Source: CAZQQN01 sp964549595
Lineage (GTDB): Bacteria; Bacteroidota; Bacteroidia; CAILMK01; CAYYUA01
Assembly (NCBI GenBank): GCA_964549595.1
Contig: CAZJWK010000002.1
Coordinates: 31,219-95,218 of the forward strand
Length of the DNA: 64,000 nucleotides
Reading direction: 5' to 3'
The notes beneath the pieces were generated by a model. The model worked only from the letters and a program-made list of their open reading frames with translations, ran no database searches and was not told the DNA's origin. Each line of letters opens with the position of its first letter. The stretch's first letter is position 1. Below are positions 46,208 to 55,643 of this stretch, in pieces. The position numbers were made by a program, and so were the translations under genes.

Positions 46208-46382
46208 CTATGCTTATTACATGGGAATTGGTTTTCGCATTTTGGGGACGGTCCTGGCCGGATTAGCCATAGGTTATTGGATAGACAGTGCCATGGAAAA
46301 TGATACCCCCTACTTCATGCTTATACTTGGTTTCCTGGCCATCCTTTTAACCCTTTATCAAATTATTCGAGAATTTGCTTAG
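46104..46382 (+). CDS. atpZ: AtpZ/AtpI family protein of the ATP synthase operon
   Basis: A small two-helix membrane protein of the AtpZ/AtpI group, thought to help assemble the c-ring or admit Mg2+/Ca2+. The family part is LHNYAYYMGIGFRILGTVLAGLAIGYWIDSA followed by a second helix LILGFLAILLTLYQIIREF. The conserved N-terminal part lies before the first ATG (46221), so translation must begin upstream; GTG 46104 is the only usual start there. That makes 35 charged codons overlap the end of the bactofilin gene in another frame. Confidence 0.8.
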   Translation: MAQNKEFNRERQDQDNQKVKEKKNPGQKRKPPLHNYAYYMGIGFRILGTVLAGLAIGYWIDSAMENDTPYFMLILGFLAILLTLYQIIREFA

Positions 46383-46385
46383 CCG

Positions 46386-46799
46386 ATGCTTTCAGCCACT
46401 TCCACTCAATTTTTAAAAACTTATCTGGTTTTTGGTCTCCTGGTATTTTTATCACTGATTCCTATTTCCTTTTTAATGACTGATAAAGCGGTCATCATTT
46501 TGATTAGCAATGCTTGCTTTTTATTCTTCATCACATTAATCACCGGTGTTTCGCTAATCCAAACCATTGAAAGCCGGCATTTTCGATTCATGCTTGCATT
46601 AACAGCAGGCACTTTTAGTAAGCTATTAATAGCGCCTTTGTTTTTGTATTTGTTAATCACTCAATATCCTCAAAATAAGCTTTTAATTGTGTTTTCATTT
46701 TTAACAGGTTATTTATTGTTTACTGGATTTGAACTTTTCCAATTATTCCGTAACTTGCGCCCGCATTTAAAAAAGGAAGAAAAAAGTGAAAATCGCTAA
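46386..46799 (+). CDS. ATP synthase subunit I-like membrane protein
   Basis: A 137-residue protein with about four hydrophobic helices, encoded between atpZ and atpB. Its position and topology match AtpI-type proteins that accompany Fo genes, but sequence similarity is weak (FLTGYLLFTGFELFQLFRNL near the end). It starts three bases after the atpZ stop, and its last 14 bases overlap atpB, which points to coupled translation. Confidence 0.6.
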   Translation: MLSATSTQFLKTYLVFGLLVFLSLIPISFLMTDKAVIILISNACFLFFITLITGVSLIQTIESRHFRFMLALTAGTFSKLLIAPLFLYLLITQYPQNKLLIVFSFLTGYLLFTGFELFQLFRNLRPHLKKEEKSENR

Positions 46800-47898
46800 A
46801 GCCCCTGTCAAACGGTCAGTTTTACTCCTAACCTTACTAACATTTCTGTTCGGATTAAATGATAACGCTCTGGCTTCCAAAGAAAAAGATCAAGGCGGTA
46901 GCCACAGCCAGGAAGAAGGGTTTAATCCCGGTGATGTGATTATTCATCACATAAAAGATTCTTATAAATGGCACTTCTTCTCAATAGGGAATTTTGACGC
47001 TACCGTTTATTTTCCGGTTATTTTATATTCCGCGGATAAAGGATTGGTCGCCTTTAACTCCAAACATCTTTACCAAAATGATAATTACCGGGGGTTTAAA
47101 CTTGATCATAATGAGATTAAATCCGCAACCGGCGCCTCGGTTTACGACTTTTCCCTTACTAAGAATGTGGCTTCCATGTTAGTAAGTGCGTTACTCATGC
47201 TTTGGATATTTCTTGCGGTGGCTAAACGGTATAAGCAGCAACCTGCTAAGCCACCAAGGGGTTTACAATCTTTACTTGAGCCGATCATTATTTTTATTCG
47301 GGATGAAGTGACTAAGCCGGTCATCGGAAAAGATTGGCACAAATATTTTCCTTACATCATTACCGTATTCTTTTTTATCTGGATCAATAACCTTTTGGGT
47401 TTATTACCCGGTGCTGCTAATGTGACGGGTAACATTGCCGTCACCCTGTGCCTGGCCTTAATTACATTCCTTATAGTAAATGTGAATGGCACCAAAGATT
47501 ATTGGAAACATATTTTTAATACACCCGGTGTTCCCTGGTGGTTGAAAATTCCTGTTCCCTTAATGCCGGCAGTAGAATTTTTAAGCATTTTTACTAAGCC
47601 CTTTGCCTTAACCGTACGGCTTTTTGCCAACATTACAGCAGGGCACTTGTTAATCCTTAGTGTAATTTCTCTTATCTTCATTTTTGGCCAGCAAAGTGCG
47701 TCCCTTGGCTATGGCATTATTGCCCCGATCTCGATTGGGTTTACCATATTTTTATATTTTATTGAATTGTTAGTAGCTGTTGTTCAGGCTTATATATTTG
47801 CTATGCTTTCAGCCGTATTTATAGGCGAATCCATTTCCACCCATCACGAAGATGAGGAGGCTGAGGAAGCGATGGTTGAAGGACAACAAACCAGTTAG
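46786..47898 (+). CDS. atpB: ATP synthase Fo subunit a
   Basis: Membrane subunit that forms the proton half-channels against the c-ring. The 370-residue protein is longer than the E. coli one because of an N-terminal signal-like helix and about 100 extra residues (EEGFNPGDVIIHHIKDSYKWHFFSIGNF) that should lie in the periplasm; this extension is usual in Bacteroidota. The essential Arg is in FALTVRLFANITAGHLL, and FIELLVAVVQAYIFAMLSAVFIGE closes the protein. GTG 46786 is the start, overlapping the preceding gene. Confidence 0.94.
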   Translation: MKIAKAPVKRSVLLLTLLTFLFGLNDNALASKEKDQGGSHSQEEGFNPGDVIIHHIKDSYKWHFFSIGNFDATVYFPVILYSADKGLVAFNSKHLYQNDNYRGFKLDHNEIKSATGASVYDFSLTKNVASMLVSALLMLWIFLAVAKRYKQQPAKPPRGLQSLLEPIIIFIRDEVTKPVIGKDWHKYFPYIITVFFFIWINNLLGLLPGAANVTGNIAVTLCLALITFLIVNVNGTKDYWKHIFNTPGVPWWLKIPVPLMPAVEFLSIFTKPFALTVRLFANITAGHLLILSVISLIFIFGQQSASLGYGIIAPISIGFTIFLYFIELLVAVVQAYIFAMLSAVFIGESISTHHEDEEAEEAMVEGQQTS

Positions 47899-47943
47899 TA
47901 AGTGTTTAATAAATAAGTTTCGTTTTTTTAACCTTTTAAATAA

Positions 47944-48201
<258 letters not shown>

Positions 48202-48220
48202 GAAGTTTAACAAGCAATCA

Positions 48221-48267
48221 ATGGCTTTGCTTTTAGCGGTTGGCTAAAAGCAAAGCCATCCTTTTTT
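48221..48267 (+). terminator. Strong hairpin with T-run between atpE and atpF (attenuator or mRNA stabiliser)
   Basis: ATGGCTTTGCTTTTAGC (48221-48237) and GCTAAAAGCAAAGCCAT (48243-48259) are perfect 17-base inverses around a five-base loop, followed by two C and six T (48262-48267). It has the full form of an intrinsic terminator but lies inside the atp gene set, 19 bases after the atpE stop. Confidence 0.88.
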
Positions 48268-48291
48268 GAAACAAACGAAAAGTAGTTTAAT

Positions 48292-48786
48292 ATGGAATTA
48301 TTACTTCCGGAATTAGGATTATTTGTCTGGACTTCGATTGTTTTCTTAATTGTACTCTTCATCCTCTCCAAGAAAGCCTGGACACCTATTGCCAATGCAC
48401 TAAAAAACCGGGAACAATCTATTGAAGATGCTTTAAATGAGGCTAGCAAAGCCCGGGAAGAGATCAATAACCTGAAAGCTGAAAATGATAAACTTATCCA
48501 GGAGGCTAAAGTGGAGCGGGATAAGATACTCAAAGAAGCCCGGGAGACCAAGGAGAAAATGATTAATGATGCCAAGGAAGAGGCTCAAAAGGAAAGCCAA
48601 AAGATAAAGGACGAAGCCCAGAAAGATATTCAAAAGGAGAGGGATCGGGCTTTTCAGAATCTGAAAAATGAAGTGGCGGATATTGCCATGGATATCGCTT
48701 CAAAGATCGTCCGTGAAAAGCTTGATAAAGCCGAAAATCAGGAGGAGTTGGTAGAGAAGTATATTGAAGAATCTCAGTTAAACTAA
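48292..48786 (+). CDS. atpF: ATP synthase Fo subunit b
   Basis: Stator subunit with one N-terminal membrane helix (LGLFVWTSIVFLIVLFILSK, about 8-27) and a long charged coiled coil rich in Glu, Lys and Ala up to the C-terminus. The C-terminal part IAMDIASKIVREKLDKAENQ contacts the delta subunit. Its 164 residues are the normal size. It is the first gene after the hairpin; atpH follows after six bases. Confidence 0.94.
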   Translation: MELLLPELGLFVWTSIVFLIVLFILSKKAWTPIANALKNREQSIEDALNEASKAREEINNLKAENDKLIQEAKVERDKILKEARETKEKMINDAKEEAQKESQKIKDEAQKDIQKERDRAFQNLKNEVADIAMDIASKIVREKLDKAENQEELVEKYIEESQLN

Positions 48787-48792
48787 AATCCT

Positions 48793-49338
48793 ATGTCTGA
48801 AATCAGGGTCGCGAATAGGTATGCAAAGGCCTTAATGGATTTAGCCAGGCAAAATGACTCCTTGGAAGAAGTCCATAATGATGCGCAGCATTTTTTAGAG
48901 GTTTGTAAAGACAATCGTGATTTTGAGGTAATCTTAAGCAATCCGATTATTCCCCAGCATAAAAAATATGATATTGCGCACCGGGTCTTTTCGGAGGGTC
49001 TCTCTCAGCAAACCATGAAATTTATAGACCTTATTATTAGCAAGCAAAGAGGCTCTTTGCTTGTGCCCATTTTTGAACGCTTTGAATCTTTCTATAAGTC
49101 AATCAAAGGAATTACCCAAGCGACAGTTTATTCCCCTATTGCGCTTTCTGATAAAATCCAGGAAAGCCTTAAAGAAATTGTAAAAAAGGGAAAAGGGGGA
49201 AATGTGAATGAAGTTAATTTGGAAAACAAAATTGATGAGTCCTTATTAGGTGGCTTTGTGTTACAATTTGAAGACAAGCTATTAGATAAAAGTGTGAATA
49301 CCCAGTTGAAATCGCTTAAAAAAGCCCTTAAAAATTAA
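48793..49338 (+). CDS. atpH: ATP synthase F1 subunit delta
   Basis: Links the peripheral stalk to the top of the alpha-beta hexamer. The 181-residue protein begins with the family pattern [23 protein letters not shown] and ends with [29 protein letters not shown], where the DKSV/GGF-type signature of the OSCP/delta family is seen. It lies between atpF and atpA with short spacers. Confidence 0.93.
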   Translation: MSEIRVANRYAKALMDLARQNDSLEEVHNDAQHFLEVCKDNRDFEVILSNPIIPQHKKYDIAHRVFSEGLSQQTMKFIDLIISKQRGSLLVPIFERFESFYKSIKGITQATVYSPIALSDKIQESLKEIVKKGKGGNVNEVNLENKIDESLLGGFVLQFEDKLLDKSVNTQLKSLKKALKN

Positions 49339-49364
49339 TTAGTGAAAAATTAAATCAGATTATA

Positions 49365-50963
49365 ATGGTAGATGTAAAGCCTAATGAAGTATCCGAAATA
49401 TTAAGAGAAGAACTTTCTGGTTATAAGACGGAAGAAGACCTCCAGGAAGTGGGTACGGTTCTCCAGGTTGGAGATGGCATTGCCCGGATTTATGGATTAA
49501 ATTCCGTACAATCCGGAGAATTGATTGAGTTTGATAATGGTACCCAGGGAATTGTGCTAAATCTCGAAGAAGATAATGTTGGGGGCGTTCTTTTAGGAAC
49601 TGACGAAGGCATTAAAGAAGGCTCCAACGTTAAGCGGACAGGAAGGATTGCCTCAGTCAAAGTGGGTGAAGGCATGTTAGGCCGGGTGGTTAACACGCTG
49701 GGGGAACCTATTGACGGGAAAGGCCCCATTGAGGGAGAGCTCTATGAGATGCCCATTGAAAGGAAGGCTCCTGGTGTAATTTACAGAGAACCTGTTGAAG
49801 AACCTCTGCAAACCGGTATCAAATCTATCGATTCTATTATTCCCATTGGACGTGGTCAACGGGAATTGATTATTGGTGATCGTCAAACGGGAAAAAGTAC
49901 CATTGGTATCGATACGATCATTAATCAAAGAGAAAATTACGAAAGGGGAGAACCGGTTTATTGTGTTTATGTAGCAACGGGTCAAAAGAACTCTACCATT
50001 GCTCAGACGGTGGCTACCCTTGAAGAACATGGTGCTATGGATTACACCGTAGTGGTCGCAGCCAGTGCTGCTTACCCTGCGCCCCTTCAATTTTATGCAC
50101 CGTTTACCGGTTGTGCCATCGGGGAGTTTTTCCGTGACACAGGGCGTTCTTCCTTGTTAATCTATGATGACCTTTCCAAGCAAGCTGTCGCTTATCGTGA
50201 GGTTTCTCTGCTTTTAAGGCGTCCTCCGGGCCGTGAAGCCTATCCGGGTGATGTGTTTTACTTACACTCTCGGTTACTGGAGAGGGCTTGTAAATTGATC
50301 AGCAGTGACGAATTGGTTCAGAATATGAACGATCTTCCCGAATCCGTTAAGGATAAAGCAAAAGGCGGGGGGTCGCTCACTGCCTTACCCATTGTAGAAA
50401 CCCAGGCAGGAGACGTTTCTGCTTATATTCCTACAAACGTCATTTCTATCACTGACGGGCAGATTTTCCTGGAAACAGAACTTTTCAACGCTGGTGTCCG
50501 ACCGGCCATTAACGTGGGAATTTCCGTTTCGCGTGTGGGAGGTAGTGCGCAGCTTAAGCCGATGAAGAAAACGGCTGGTACACTTAAGTTGGATTTGGCT
50601 CAATACCGAGAATTAGAAGCATTTGCCAAGTTTGGTTCTGATTTAGACCCTACCACCAAGCAAGTATTGGATAAAGGGGTCAGAAACGTGGAAATCCTTA
50701 AGCAGGGTCAAAACTCACCGATACCCGTTGAAAAGCAGGTGGCCATCATTTATTGTGGTACAGCAGGTTTATTAAAAGATATTCCTGTGGAAAAGGTAAC
50801 CGAATTTGAAAAAGAACTCCTGGAGATGTTAGAGACTAAACATAAGGATGCCCTTGATCAGATCAAGAATAGTGAGTGGAATGATGAAATTAAAAATAAA
50901 ATTGAGGAAGTTGCTAATGACCTGAAATCCACTTATGTGGCTGAAGCAACGCAAAATCAATAA
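49365..50963 (+). CDS. atpA: ATP synthase F1 subunit alpha
   Basis: Non-catalytic nucleotide-binding subunit of F1. The 532-residue protein has the P-loop [15 protein letters not shown], the segment [18 protein letters not shown], the DELSEED-equivalent C-terminal helix region, and the ATPase signature [17 protein letters not shown]. The N-terminal beta-barrel starts around [17 protein letters not shown]. It is the usual length plus a slightly extended C-terminus. A T-rich hairpin separates it from atpG. Confidence 0.96.
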   Translation: MVDVKPNEVSEILREELSGYKTEEDLQEVGTVLQVGDGIARIYGLNSVQSGELIEFDNGTQGIVLNLEEDNVGGVLLGTDEGIKEGSNVKRTGRIASVKVGEGMLGRVVNTLGEPIDGKGPIEGELYEMPIERKAPGVIYREPVEEPLQTGIKSIDSIIPIGRGQRELIIGDRQTGKSTIGIDTIINQRENYERGEPVYCVYVATGQKNSTIAQTVATLEEHGAMDYTVVVAASAAYPAPLQFYAPFTGCAIGEFFRDTGRSSLLIYDDLSKQAVAYREVSLLLRRPPGREAYPGDVFYLHSRLLERACKLISSDELVQNMNDLPESVKDKAKGGGSLTALPIVETQAGDVSAYIPTNVISITDGQIFLETELFNAGVRPAINVGISVSRVGGSAQLKPMKKTAGTLKLDLAQYRELEAFAKFGSDLDPTTKQVLDKGVRNVEILKQGQNSPIPVEKQVAIIYCGTAGLLKDIPVEKVTEFEKELLEMLETKHKDALDQIKNSEWNDEIKNKIEEVANDLKSTYVAEATQNQ

Positions 50964-50967
50964 AAGA

Positions 50968-50996
50968 GAAAAGGGGCATTGGCCTCTTTTTCTTTT
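50968..50996 (+). terminator. Hairpin with T-rich tail between atpA and atpG
   Basis: Bases 50968-50977 (GAAAAGGGGC) pair with 50982-50991 with wobble pairs around a four-base loop, followed by C and four T. It begins five bases after the atpA stop and lies before atpG in the same set. Confidence 0.6.
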
Positions 50997-51019
50997 ACTA
51001 ATCCTTAAAAGGCAACAGA

Positions 51020-51949
51020 ATGGGTAGCTTAAAAGAAATCAGGAACCGAATAGGGTCAATCCAAAATACCCAGCAGATTACCAAAGCCATGAAAATGGTT
51101 GCGGCCGCTAAGTTACGTAAGGCCCAGGACGCCATTCAAAAAATGCGTCCTTATGCGAGTAAGCTCCATGAAATTACGGCTCATGTATCCGATAGCCTTG
51201 AAGATTCCAGTTCCTATTACAAGTATTTTAAACAGCGGGAATTAAACCGGGTACTAATTATTCCCATGACAGGCGATAAAGGGCTTTGTGGTGCTTTTAA
51301 CAATAATATCCAGAAGTTAACCAATCAAGTAATCAACGAACGGTACGCGGAAATGTACAAAGCTGGTAAATTAGACCTTCTTTGTATTGGGAAGAAGGGT
51401 TATGAATTCTTTAAGAAGCGCGATTTCAATATTGTGGATAGCTACACCAATTTCTTTAACAAACCCACCTATGAGGAAGCGAAGAATATCGTTGACCGGA
51501 TTGTAAGCTGGTATGATGAGGAACAGTACGACCGGATTGAAATCATTTACAATTGGTTTAAAAATGCTGCCACTTATTTTCCTCAGGCTCATCAATTCCT
51601 GCCCATTACCAGTATAGAGGACCTTGGCGAACAAACCAGGGCTAAAGAGGGCCAAAAAACGGAAGAAAGTTCAACCGGCAGGAAATACGATTATATTTTT
51701 GAACCCAGTAAGGAAGGAATCATTGAGGAGCTGGTGCCTAAAAGTTTAAAAATCATGTTCTACAAGGATGTGCTTGATTCCAGTGCTTCCGAGCATGGTT
51801 CCCGTATGACGGCAATGGATAATGCCACTGAAAATGCGGAGGAATTGATTAACGACCTAAAGCTTCAGTATAATAAAGCCCGGCAAGCCGCCATTACCAA
51901 AGAAATTAGTGAAATTGTCGGTGGAGCGGAAGCCTTGGGGAATGGCTAG
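51020..51949 (+). CDS. atpG: ATP synthase F1 subunit gamma
   Basis: Central rotor shaft of F1. The 309-residue protein shows the N-terminal helix IRNRIGSIQNTQQITKAMKMVAAAKLRKAQDAI, the middle GDKGLCGAFNNNI, and the C-terminal helix SRMTAMDNATENAEELINDLKLQYNKARQAAITKEISEIVGGAEAL. It is some 20 residues longer than E. coli AtpG because of an insertion around residues 200-230 (Glu/Lys/Thr-rich). The beta and epsilon genes (atpD, atpC) do not follow; the next gene is maf on the other strand. Confidence 0.95.
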   Translation: MGSLKEIRNRIGSIQNTQQITKAMKMVAAAKLRKAQDAIQKMRPYASKLHEITAHVSDSLEDSSSYYKYFKQRELNRVLIIPMTGDKGLCGAFNNNIQKLTNQVINERYAEMYKAGKLDLLCIGKKGYEFFKKRDFNIVDSYTNFFNKPTYEEAKNIVDRIVSWYDEEQYDRIEIIYNWFKNAATYFPQAHQFLPITSIEDLGEQTRAKEGQKTEESSTGRKYDYIFEPSKEGIIEELVPKSLKIMFYKDVLDSSASEHGSRMTAMDNATENAEELINDLKLQYNKARQAAITKEISEIVGGAEALGNG

Positions 51950-52055
51950 TTTAAAAAGCTTTTCGCCATTTAAGATGCTTGACTTCCTTTTCAGTAATTT
52001 TGATCTATTAAGATATAAAGCTGGTCTAATTTGCCCTTTTTCAGGGTTTGTAACG

Positions 52056-52631
52056 TCATTCAAACCAAGGGCTTAGCTTTTCATAAACCTTATGAATCGG
52101 AAGTCCCATCACGTTAAAATAAGACCCCTTAATAGATTCGATGCCGATTAAACCAATCCACTCCTGAATGGCATAACTACCCGCTTTGTCATAAGGATGG
52201 TAGTGGTTAATGTAGTAATCGATCTCTTTTTCCGCTAAGTTCTTGAACTGTACGCTGGTTATGTCGTAAAAACTTTCTTCACCTGCTTCGGTTATTAGGG
52301 TTACCCCTGTAATTACCTCATGCTTTTGCCCTGATAGCTTATTTAAATGGGCTTTAGCATCTTTTGCCTGGGCCGGCTTGTTAAGGATTTGATCTTCCAG
52401 GGAAACAATGGTATCAGCGGTAATAATAAGGCATTCTTCCCCCTTGTCTTTTAAAGCCCTGGCTTTTTTTTCAGAAAGGTGTAAAGCTACCTCATGGGTT
52501 TTAAAATATTCCGGATAATTTTCATTGGTTCCGGTTTTTTCGATCGTAAAATCAAAACCGGCCTGGGATAGGATTTCTTTTCTACGGGGTGATGAAGACC
52601 CCAGGATTAAAGGTTTTTTAAGGGTTATCAT
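52056..52631 (-). CDS. maf: Maf-type nucleoside triphosphate pyrophosphatase
   Basis: A 191-residue Maf protein that hydrolyses non-canonical or ordinary dTTP/UTP to monophosphates; family members act in housecleaning and cell-division control. Motifs: LILGSSSPRRKEILSQAGF near the N-terminus, the catalytic Asp in TADTIVSLEDQILNKP, and YDKAGSYAIQEWIGLIGIESIKGSYFNVMGLP towards the C-terminus. It is convergent with atpG, about 105 bases apart. Confidence 0.93.
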   Translation of the reverse strand: MITLKKPLILGSSSPRRKEILSQAGFDFTIEKTGTNENYPEYFKTHEVALHLSEKKARALKDKGEECLIITADTIVSLEDQILNKPAQAKDAKAHLNKLSGQKHEVITGVTLITEAGEESFYDITSVQFKNLAEKEIDYYINHYHPYDKAGSYAIQEWIGLIGIESIKGSYFNVMGLPIHKVYEKLSPWFE

Positions 52632-52738
52632 GGCTTAACTTACCTTATTTTTAATTGAGAAGGTTTGAAAACTCCTCCTTTTCTAAAATTTCGGGCTAAA
52701 ATAACTTGTACCAAAAGGGACTGACAACTAATGAATGA

Positions 52739-53362
52739 TTAATGACCTTTATAGTGCTCAACGTTTAAAACAGCGTGACAAGCTTCGTAATCCTCAGCAT
52801 TGTTAGAGGAAATAATGACACATTGATTTTTGGTGTAATCCCGGATCAGGCTTTTATACCAATGTATTCCCTCCTCGTCAAGATGGCTGGTGGGTTCGTC
52901 CAGAAGCAATAATGCACTTTCAAAAAAAAAGGAAAGGGCTAACCTTAACCTTTGGACCATTCCTGAAGAAAATTCTTTGATGGGTTTATTGCGGTGCCTG
53001 TAAAGATTGGTAATATCCATTATTTTTTCTACTGTAAACCCTGGTTTAAGGGATTTAAATTGGGTTTGGAACGTCAAATGTTCCTTGAGGGTAAATTCTT
53101 CCAATAAATCCAAATGAGGAGTGACCAAGGAGACATATTGATACAGGTCTTTGTAAGCAAGGTATAAGTTTTGGTTTTGGTAGGTGACCTTCCCTTTGCT
53201 TGGCGTTAGAAAGCCGCTAATGATCTGTAACAAAGTGGATTTACCGGAACCATTACTTCCGGTGATGGCGTAAATGTTATTGGGCTCAAAATCGTAGGAA
53301 ATGTTCCTGAAGACCCAGGAATAGTGAAAATGTTTGCCAATATTTTGGAGACTAACCTCCAT
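52739..53362 (-). CDS. ABC transporter ATP-binding protein, short (CcmA-like)
   Basis: A 207-residue ABC ATPase. Walker A is GSNGSGKSTLL, the signature is EFSSGMVQRLRLALSFFF, and Walker B is ALLLLDEPTSHLD. Its short form and sequence recall the haem-exporter-type ATPase CcmA, but no permease gene lies beside it, so its membrane partner and substrate are unknown. ATG 53362 is chosen; a TTG eight codons upstream is also open. It is read after lpxA with a spacer of about 97 bases. Confidence 0.88.
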   Translation of the reverse strand: MEVSLQNIGKHFHYSWVFRNISYDFEPNNIYAITGSNGSGKSTLLQIISGFLTPSKGKVTYQNQNLYLAYKDLYQYVSLVTPHLDLLEEFTLKEHLTFQTQFKSLKPGFTVEKIMDITNLYRHRNKPIKEFSSGMVQRLRLALSFFFESALLLLDEPTSHLDEEGIHWYKSLIRDYTKNQCVIISSNNAEDYEACHAVLNVEHYKGH

Positions 53363-53459
53363 TTTATAGAATTGCCTTTTAACCAATCAGGGATGCTATT
53401 ATTCCCAAATTCTGCTGAAAGCCTTTTTGTTTTAAAAGGTAAGGATTTCGGAAAATGGT

Positions 53460-54239
53460 TTAAGGCCTGTAACCCCGCATTATTCCCCTTTCGGAGGCAC
53501 GGATAAAGCTAATGATGTCATCCCTTTCCTGTGTGGCGGGTAATTCCTTTTCCACAATTTCAAGCGCCTGACTGATGTTATTGCCTTTTAAATAAATATG
53601 CCTGTAAATTTCCTGTATTTCTTTGATTTTTTCAGGGTCCATGCCTCTTCTCCGCATGCCGATGGAGTTAATGCCTACGTAGGAGAGAGGCTCCCTGGCT
53701 GCTTTTGTGTAAGGGGGCACATCTTTCCTCACAAGGGAGCCACCGGATACCATGACAAACTCGCCGATTTTCACAAATTGTTGAATCGCAGTCAATCCAC
53801 CGACCAGGGCAAAATCATTAAGGGTTACGTGGCCGGCAATATTGACGGAATTGGCGATGATGCAATTTTCTCCCACAAGGCAATCATGGGCTATGTGGGT
53901 ATAAGCCATTAAAAGCGAGTTTTCCCCGATAATGGTTTTGTATTTGTCCGAGGTCCCCCGATTAATTGTGGCATATTCCCGGATAACAACGCCATCTTCT
54001 ATGATCACTAAAGATTCTTCGCCTTTATATTTTAAATCCTGGGGGATGGCAGAAACTACGCTTCCGGGAAAAATTTTTACATTCTTACCAATTCTGGCCC
54101 CTTCCATAATGGTGGTATGGGGCCCTATCCAGCTACCTTCATCAATTTCAACGTTGCTGTGAATGGTAACGAAAGGCTCTATAACTACGTTTTGAGCAAT
54201 TTTGGCTTCAGGATGAACGTATGCAAGGGGTTGATGCAT
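53460..54239 (-). CDS. lpxA: UDP-N-acetylglucosamine acyltransferase
   Basis: First enzyme of lipid A synthesis, transferring a 3-hydroxyacyl chain from ACP to UDP-GlcNAc. The 259-residue protein consists of hexapeptide repeats forming a left-handed beta-helix (AYVHPEAKIAQNVVIEPFVTI...), with the catalytic His in YTHIAHDCLVG and a helical C-terminus. It begins with its own ATG seven bases after the lpxC/fabZ stop. It is the third of three lipid A genes in the operon. Confidence 0.96.
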   Translation of the reverse strand: MHQPLAYVHPEAKIAQNVVIEPFVTIHSNVEIDEGSWIGPHTTIMEGARIGKNVKIFPGSVVSAIPQDLKYKGEESLVIIEDGVVIREYATINRGTSDKYKTIIGENSLLMAYTHIAHDCLVGENCIIANSVNIAGHVTLNDFALVGGLTAIQQFVKIGEFVMVSGGSLVRKDVPPYTKAAREPLSYVGINSIGMRRRGMDPEKIKEIQEIYRHIYLKGNNISQALEIVEKELPATQERDDIISFIRASERGIMRGYRP

Positions 54240-54245
54240 GGGGGT

Positions 54246-55643
54246 TTAGTTGTTTTTTACAATTTGTGCCATTAACTCCGCCTCCGTAACAAGTTTGTTA
54301 CCGACAAATGCTTGCCCTTTCATGTTACAGACACCCCTCCGGATAGGGGAAAGTAATTCCAAGCTTAAAATCAATTGGTCTCCGGGCAGCACTTTCTCCC
54401 TGAACTTAGCATTTTCTATCTTCATAAAATAGGTAGAATAGGCTTCCGGATTGTCTATTTGGCTAAGTATCATTACACCGCCCACTTGGGACATGGCTTC
54501 AATCTGCAATACACCGGGCATAACCGGATTTTGTGGAAAATGCCCCTCAAAGAAAGGCTCTGTCATGGTGACATTTTTAATCCCCACTATATGCTTGTCC
54601 GATAAATCAATAATCTTATCAACGTATATGAAGGGGTGTTCATGAGGAAGGAATTTACTTATTTGCTTGGCATCGTAAATGGGATCCTTGTTGGTATTGA
54701 TATTGGGTGAGTCCTGCTTTTTCTTGACTTTTTTCATTACTTGCTTGATTTTCTTAGCAAATTCAATATTTGCCGCATGGCCTGGTCTGGCTGCCATAAT
54801 CTGGGCCTTAATGGGTATCCCGATTAGTGCCAGGTCTCCGATTAAATCAAGCAATTTATGGCGTGCAGGCTCATTTTGGTATCTTAAATCAATGTTATTA
54901 AGAATTCCCTCACTTTTGACATTAATGTCCTCTTTTTTAAAAAGCTTCGCAAGGTTACCCATCTCCTCGTTGGAGATCTGCTTATCTACAATAACAATGG
55001 CATTGTTAAGGTCGCCTCCTTTAATTAAGTTGTTATTCACCAATTCCTCTAATTCATGGAGGAAACAAAATGTCCTGCTACTGGCGATTTCTTTGTTGAA
55101 TTCATGTATTTCGGAAATGGAGGCATGTTGACTGCCAAGTACAGGCGAATTGTAATCTACCATTACAGTGGAACGATAACCATCCAGGGGCATGGCTATC
55201 ATTTCCACATTTCGGTTTTCTTCGGAATAATGGATATTGAAAGGAATTTCAAAATAATCCCTGTCAGCACTTTGATCTTTCAGGCCGGCCTTGCTAAGCA
55301 CTTCAATAAAAGGCTGGGCACTGCCATCCATTATCGGGGTTTCAGGGCCGTCTAACTCTACCAGGATATTATCCAGCTCCATCCCGGCTAATGCTGCCAT
55401 TACGTGCTCTACCGTGGCCACCAATACTTCCCCGTCAAACCCCAGGGTCGTTCCTCTCGAAGTATCCACAACATTATCCAGATCAGCGTTGATAACCGGT
55501 TGGTCCTCGAGGTCTGATCGCTTAAATTTTATTCCGTGATTTTCAGGGGCAGGTTTAAATTCCAGTTTGACTTCTTTGCCAGTATGTAGCCCAACACCTT
55601 CAATGGTAATAGCCTTATTTATCGTAGACTGTTTGCTTTTCAT
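54246..55643 (-). CDS. lpxC/fabZ: Bifunctional LpxC deacetylase / FabZ dehydratase fusion
   Basis: A 465-residue fusion found in Bacteroidota. Residues 1 to about 300 are the zinc deacetylase LpxC (committed step of lipid A synthesis), with [17 protein letters not shown], metal-binding His/Asp in [16 protein letters not shown], and GHAANIEFA. Residues from about 320 are FabZ, the 3-hydroxyacyl-ACP dehydratase, with [14 protein letters not shown] and the catalytic [19 protein letters not shown]. The fusion couples lipid A and fatty acid synthesis. Its start overlaps the lpxD stop (ATGA). Confidence 0.97.
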   Translation of the reverse strand: MKSKQSTINKAITIEGVGLHTGKEVKLEFKPAPENHGIKFKRSDLEDQPVINADLDNVVDTSRGTTLGFDGEVLVATVEHVMAALAGMELDNILVELDGPETPIMDGSAQPFIEVLSKAGLKDQSADRDYFEIPFNIHYSEENRNVEMIAMPLDGYRSTVMVDYNSPVLGSQHASISEIHEFNKEIASSRTFCFLHELEELVNNNLIKGGDLNNAIVIVDKQISNEEMGNLAKLFKKEDINVKSEGILNNIDLRYQNEPARHKLLDLIGDLALIGIPIKAQIMAARPGHAANIEFAKKIKQVMKKVKKKQDSPNINTNKDPIYDAKQISKFLPHEHPFIYVDKIIDLSDKHIVGIKNVTMTEPFFEGHFPQNPVMPGVLQIEAMSQVGGVMILSQIDNPEAYSTYFMKIENAKFREKVLPGDQLILSLELLSPIRRGVCNMKGQAFVGNKLVTEAELMAQIVKNN

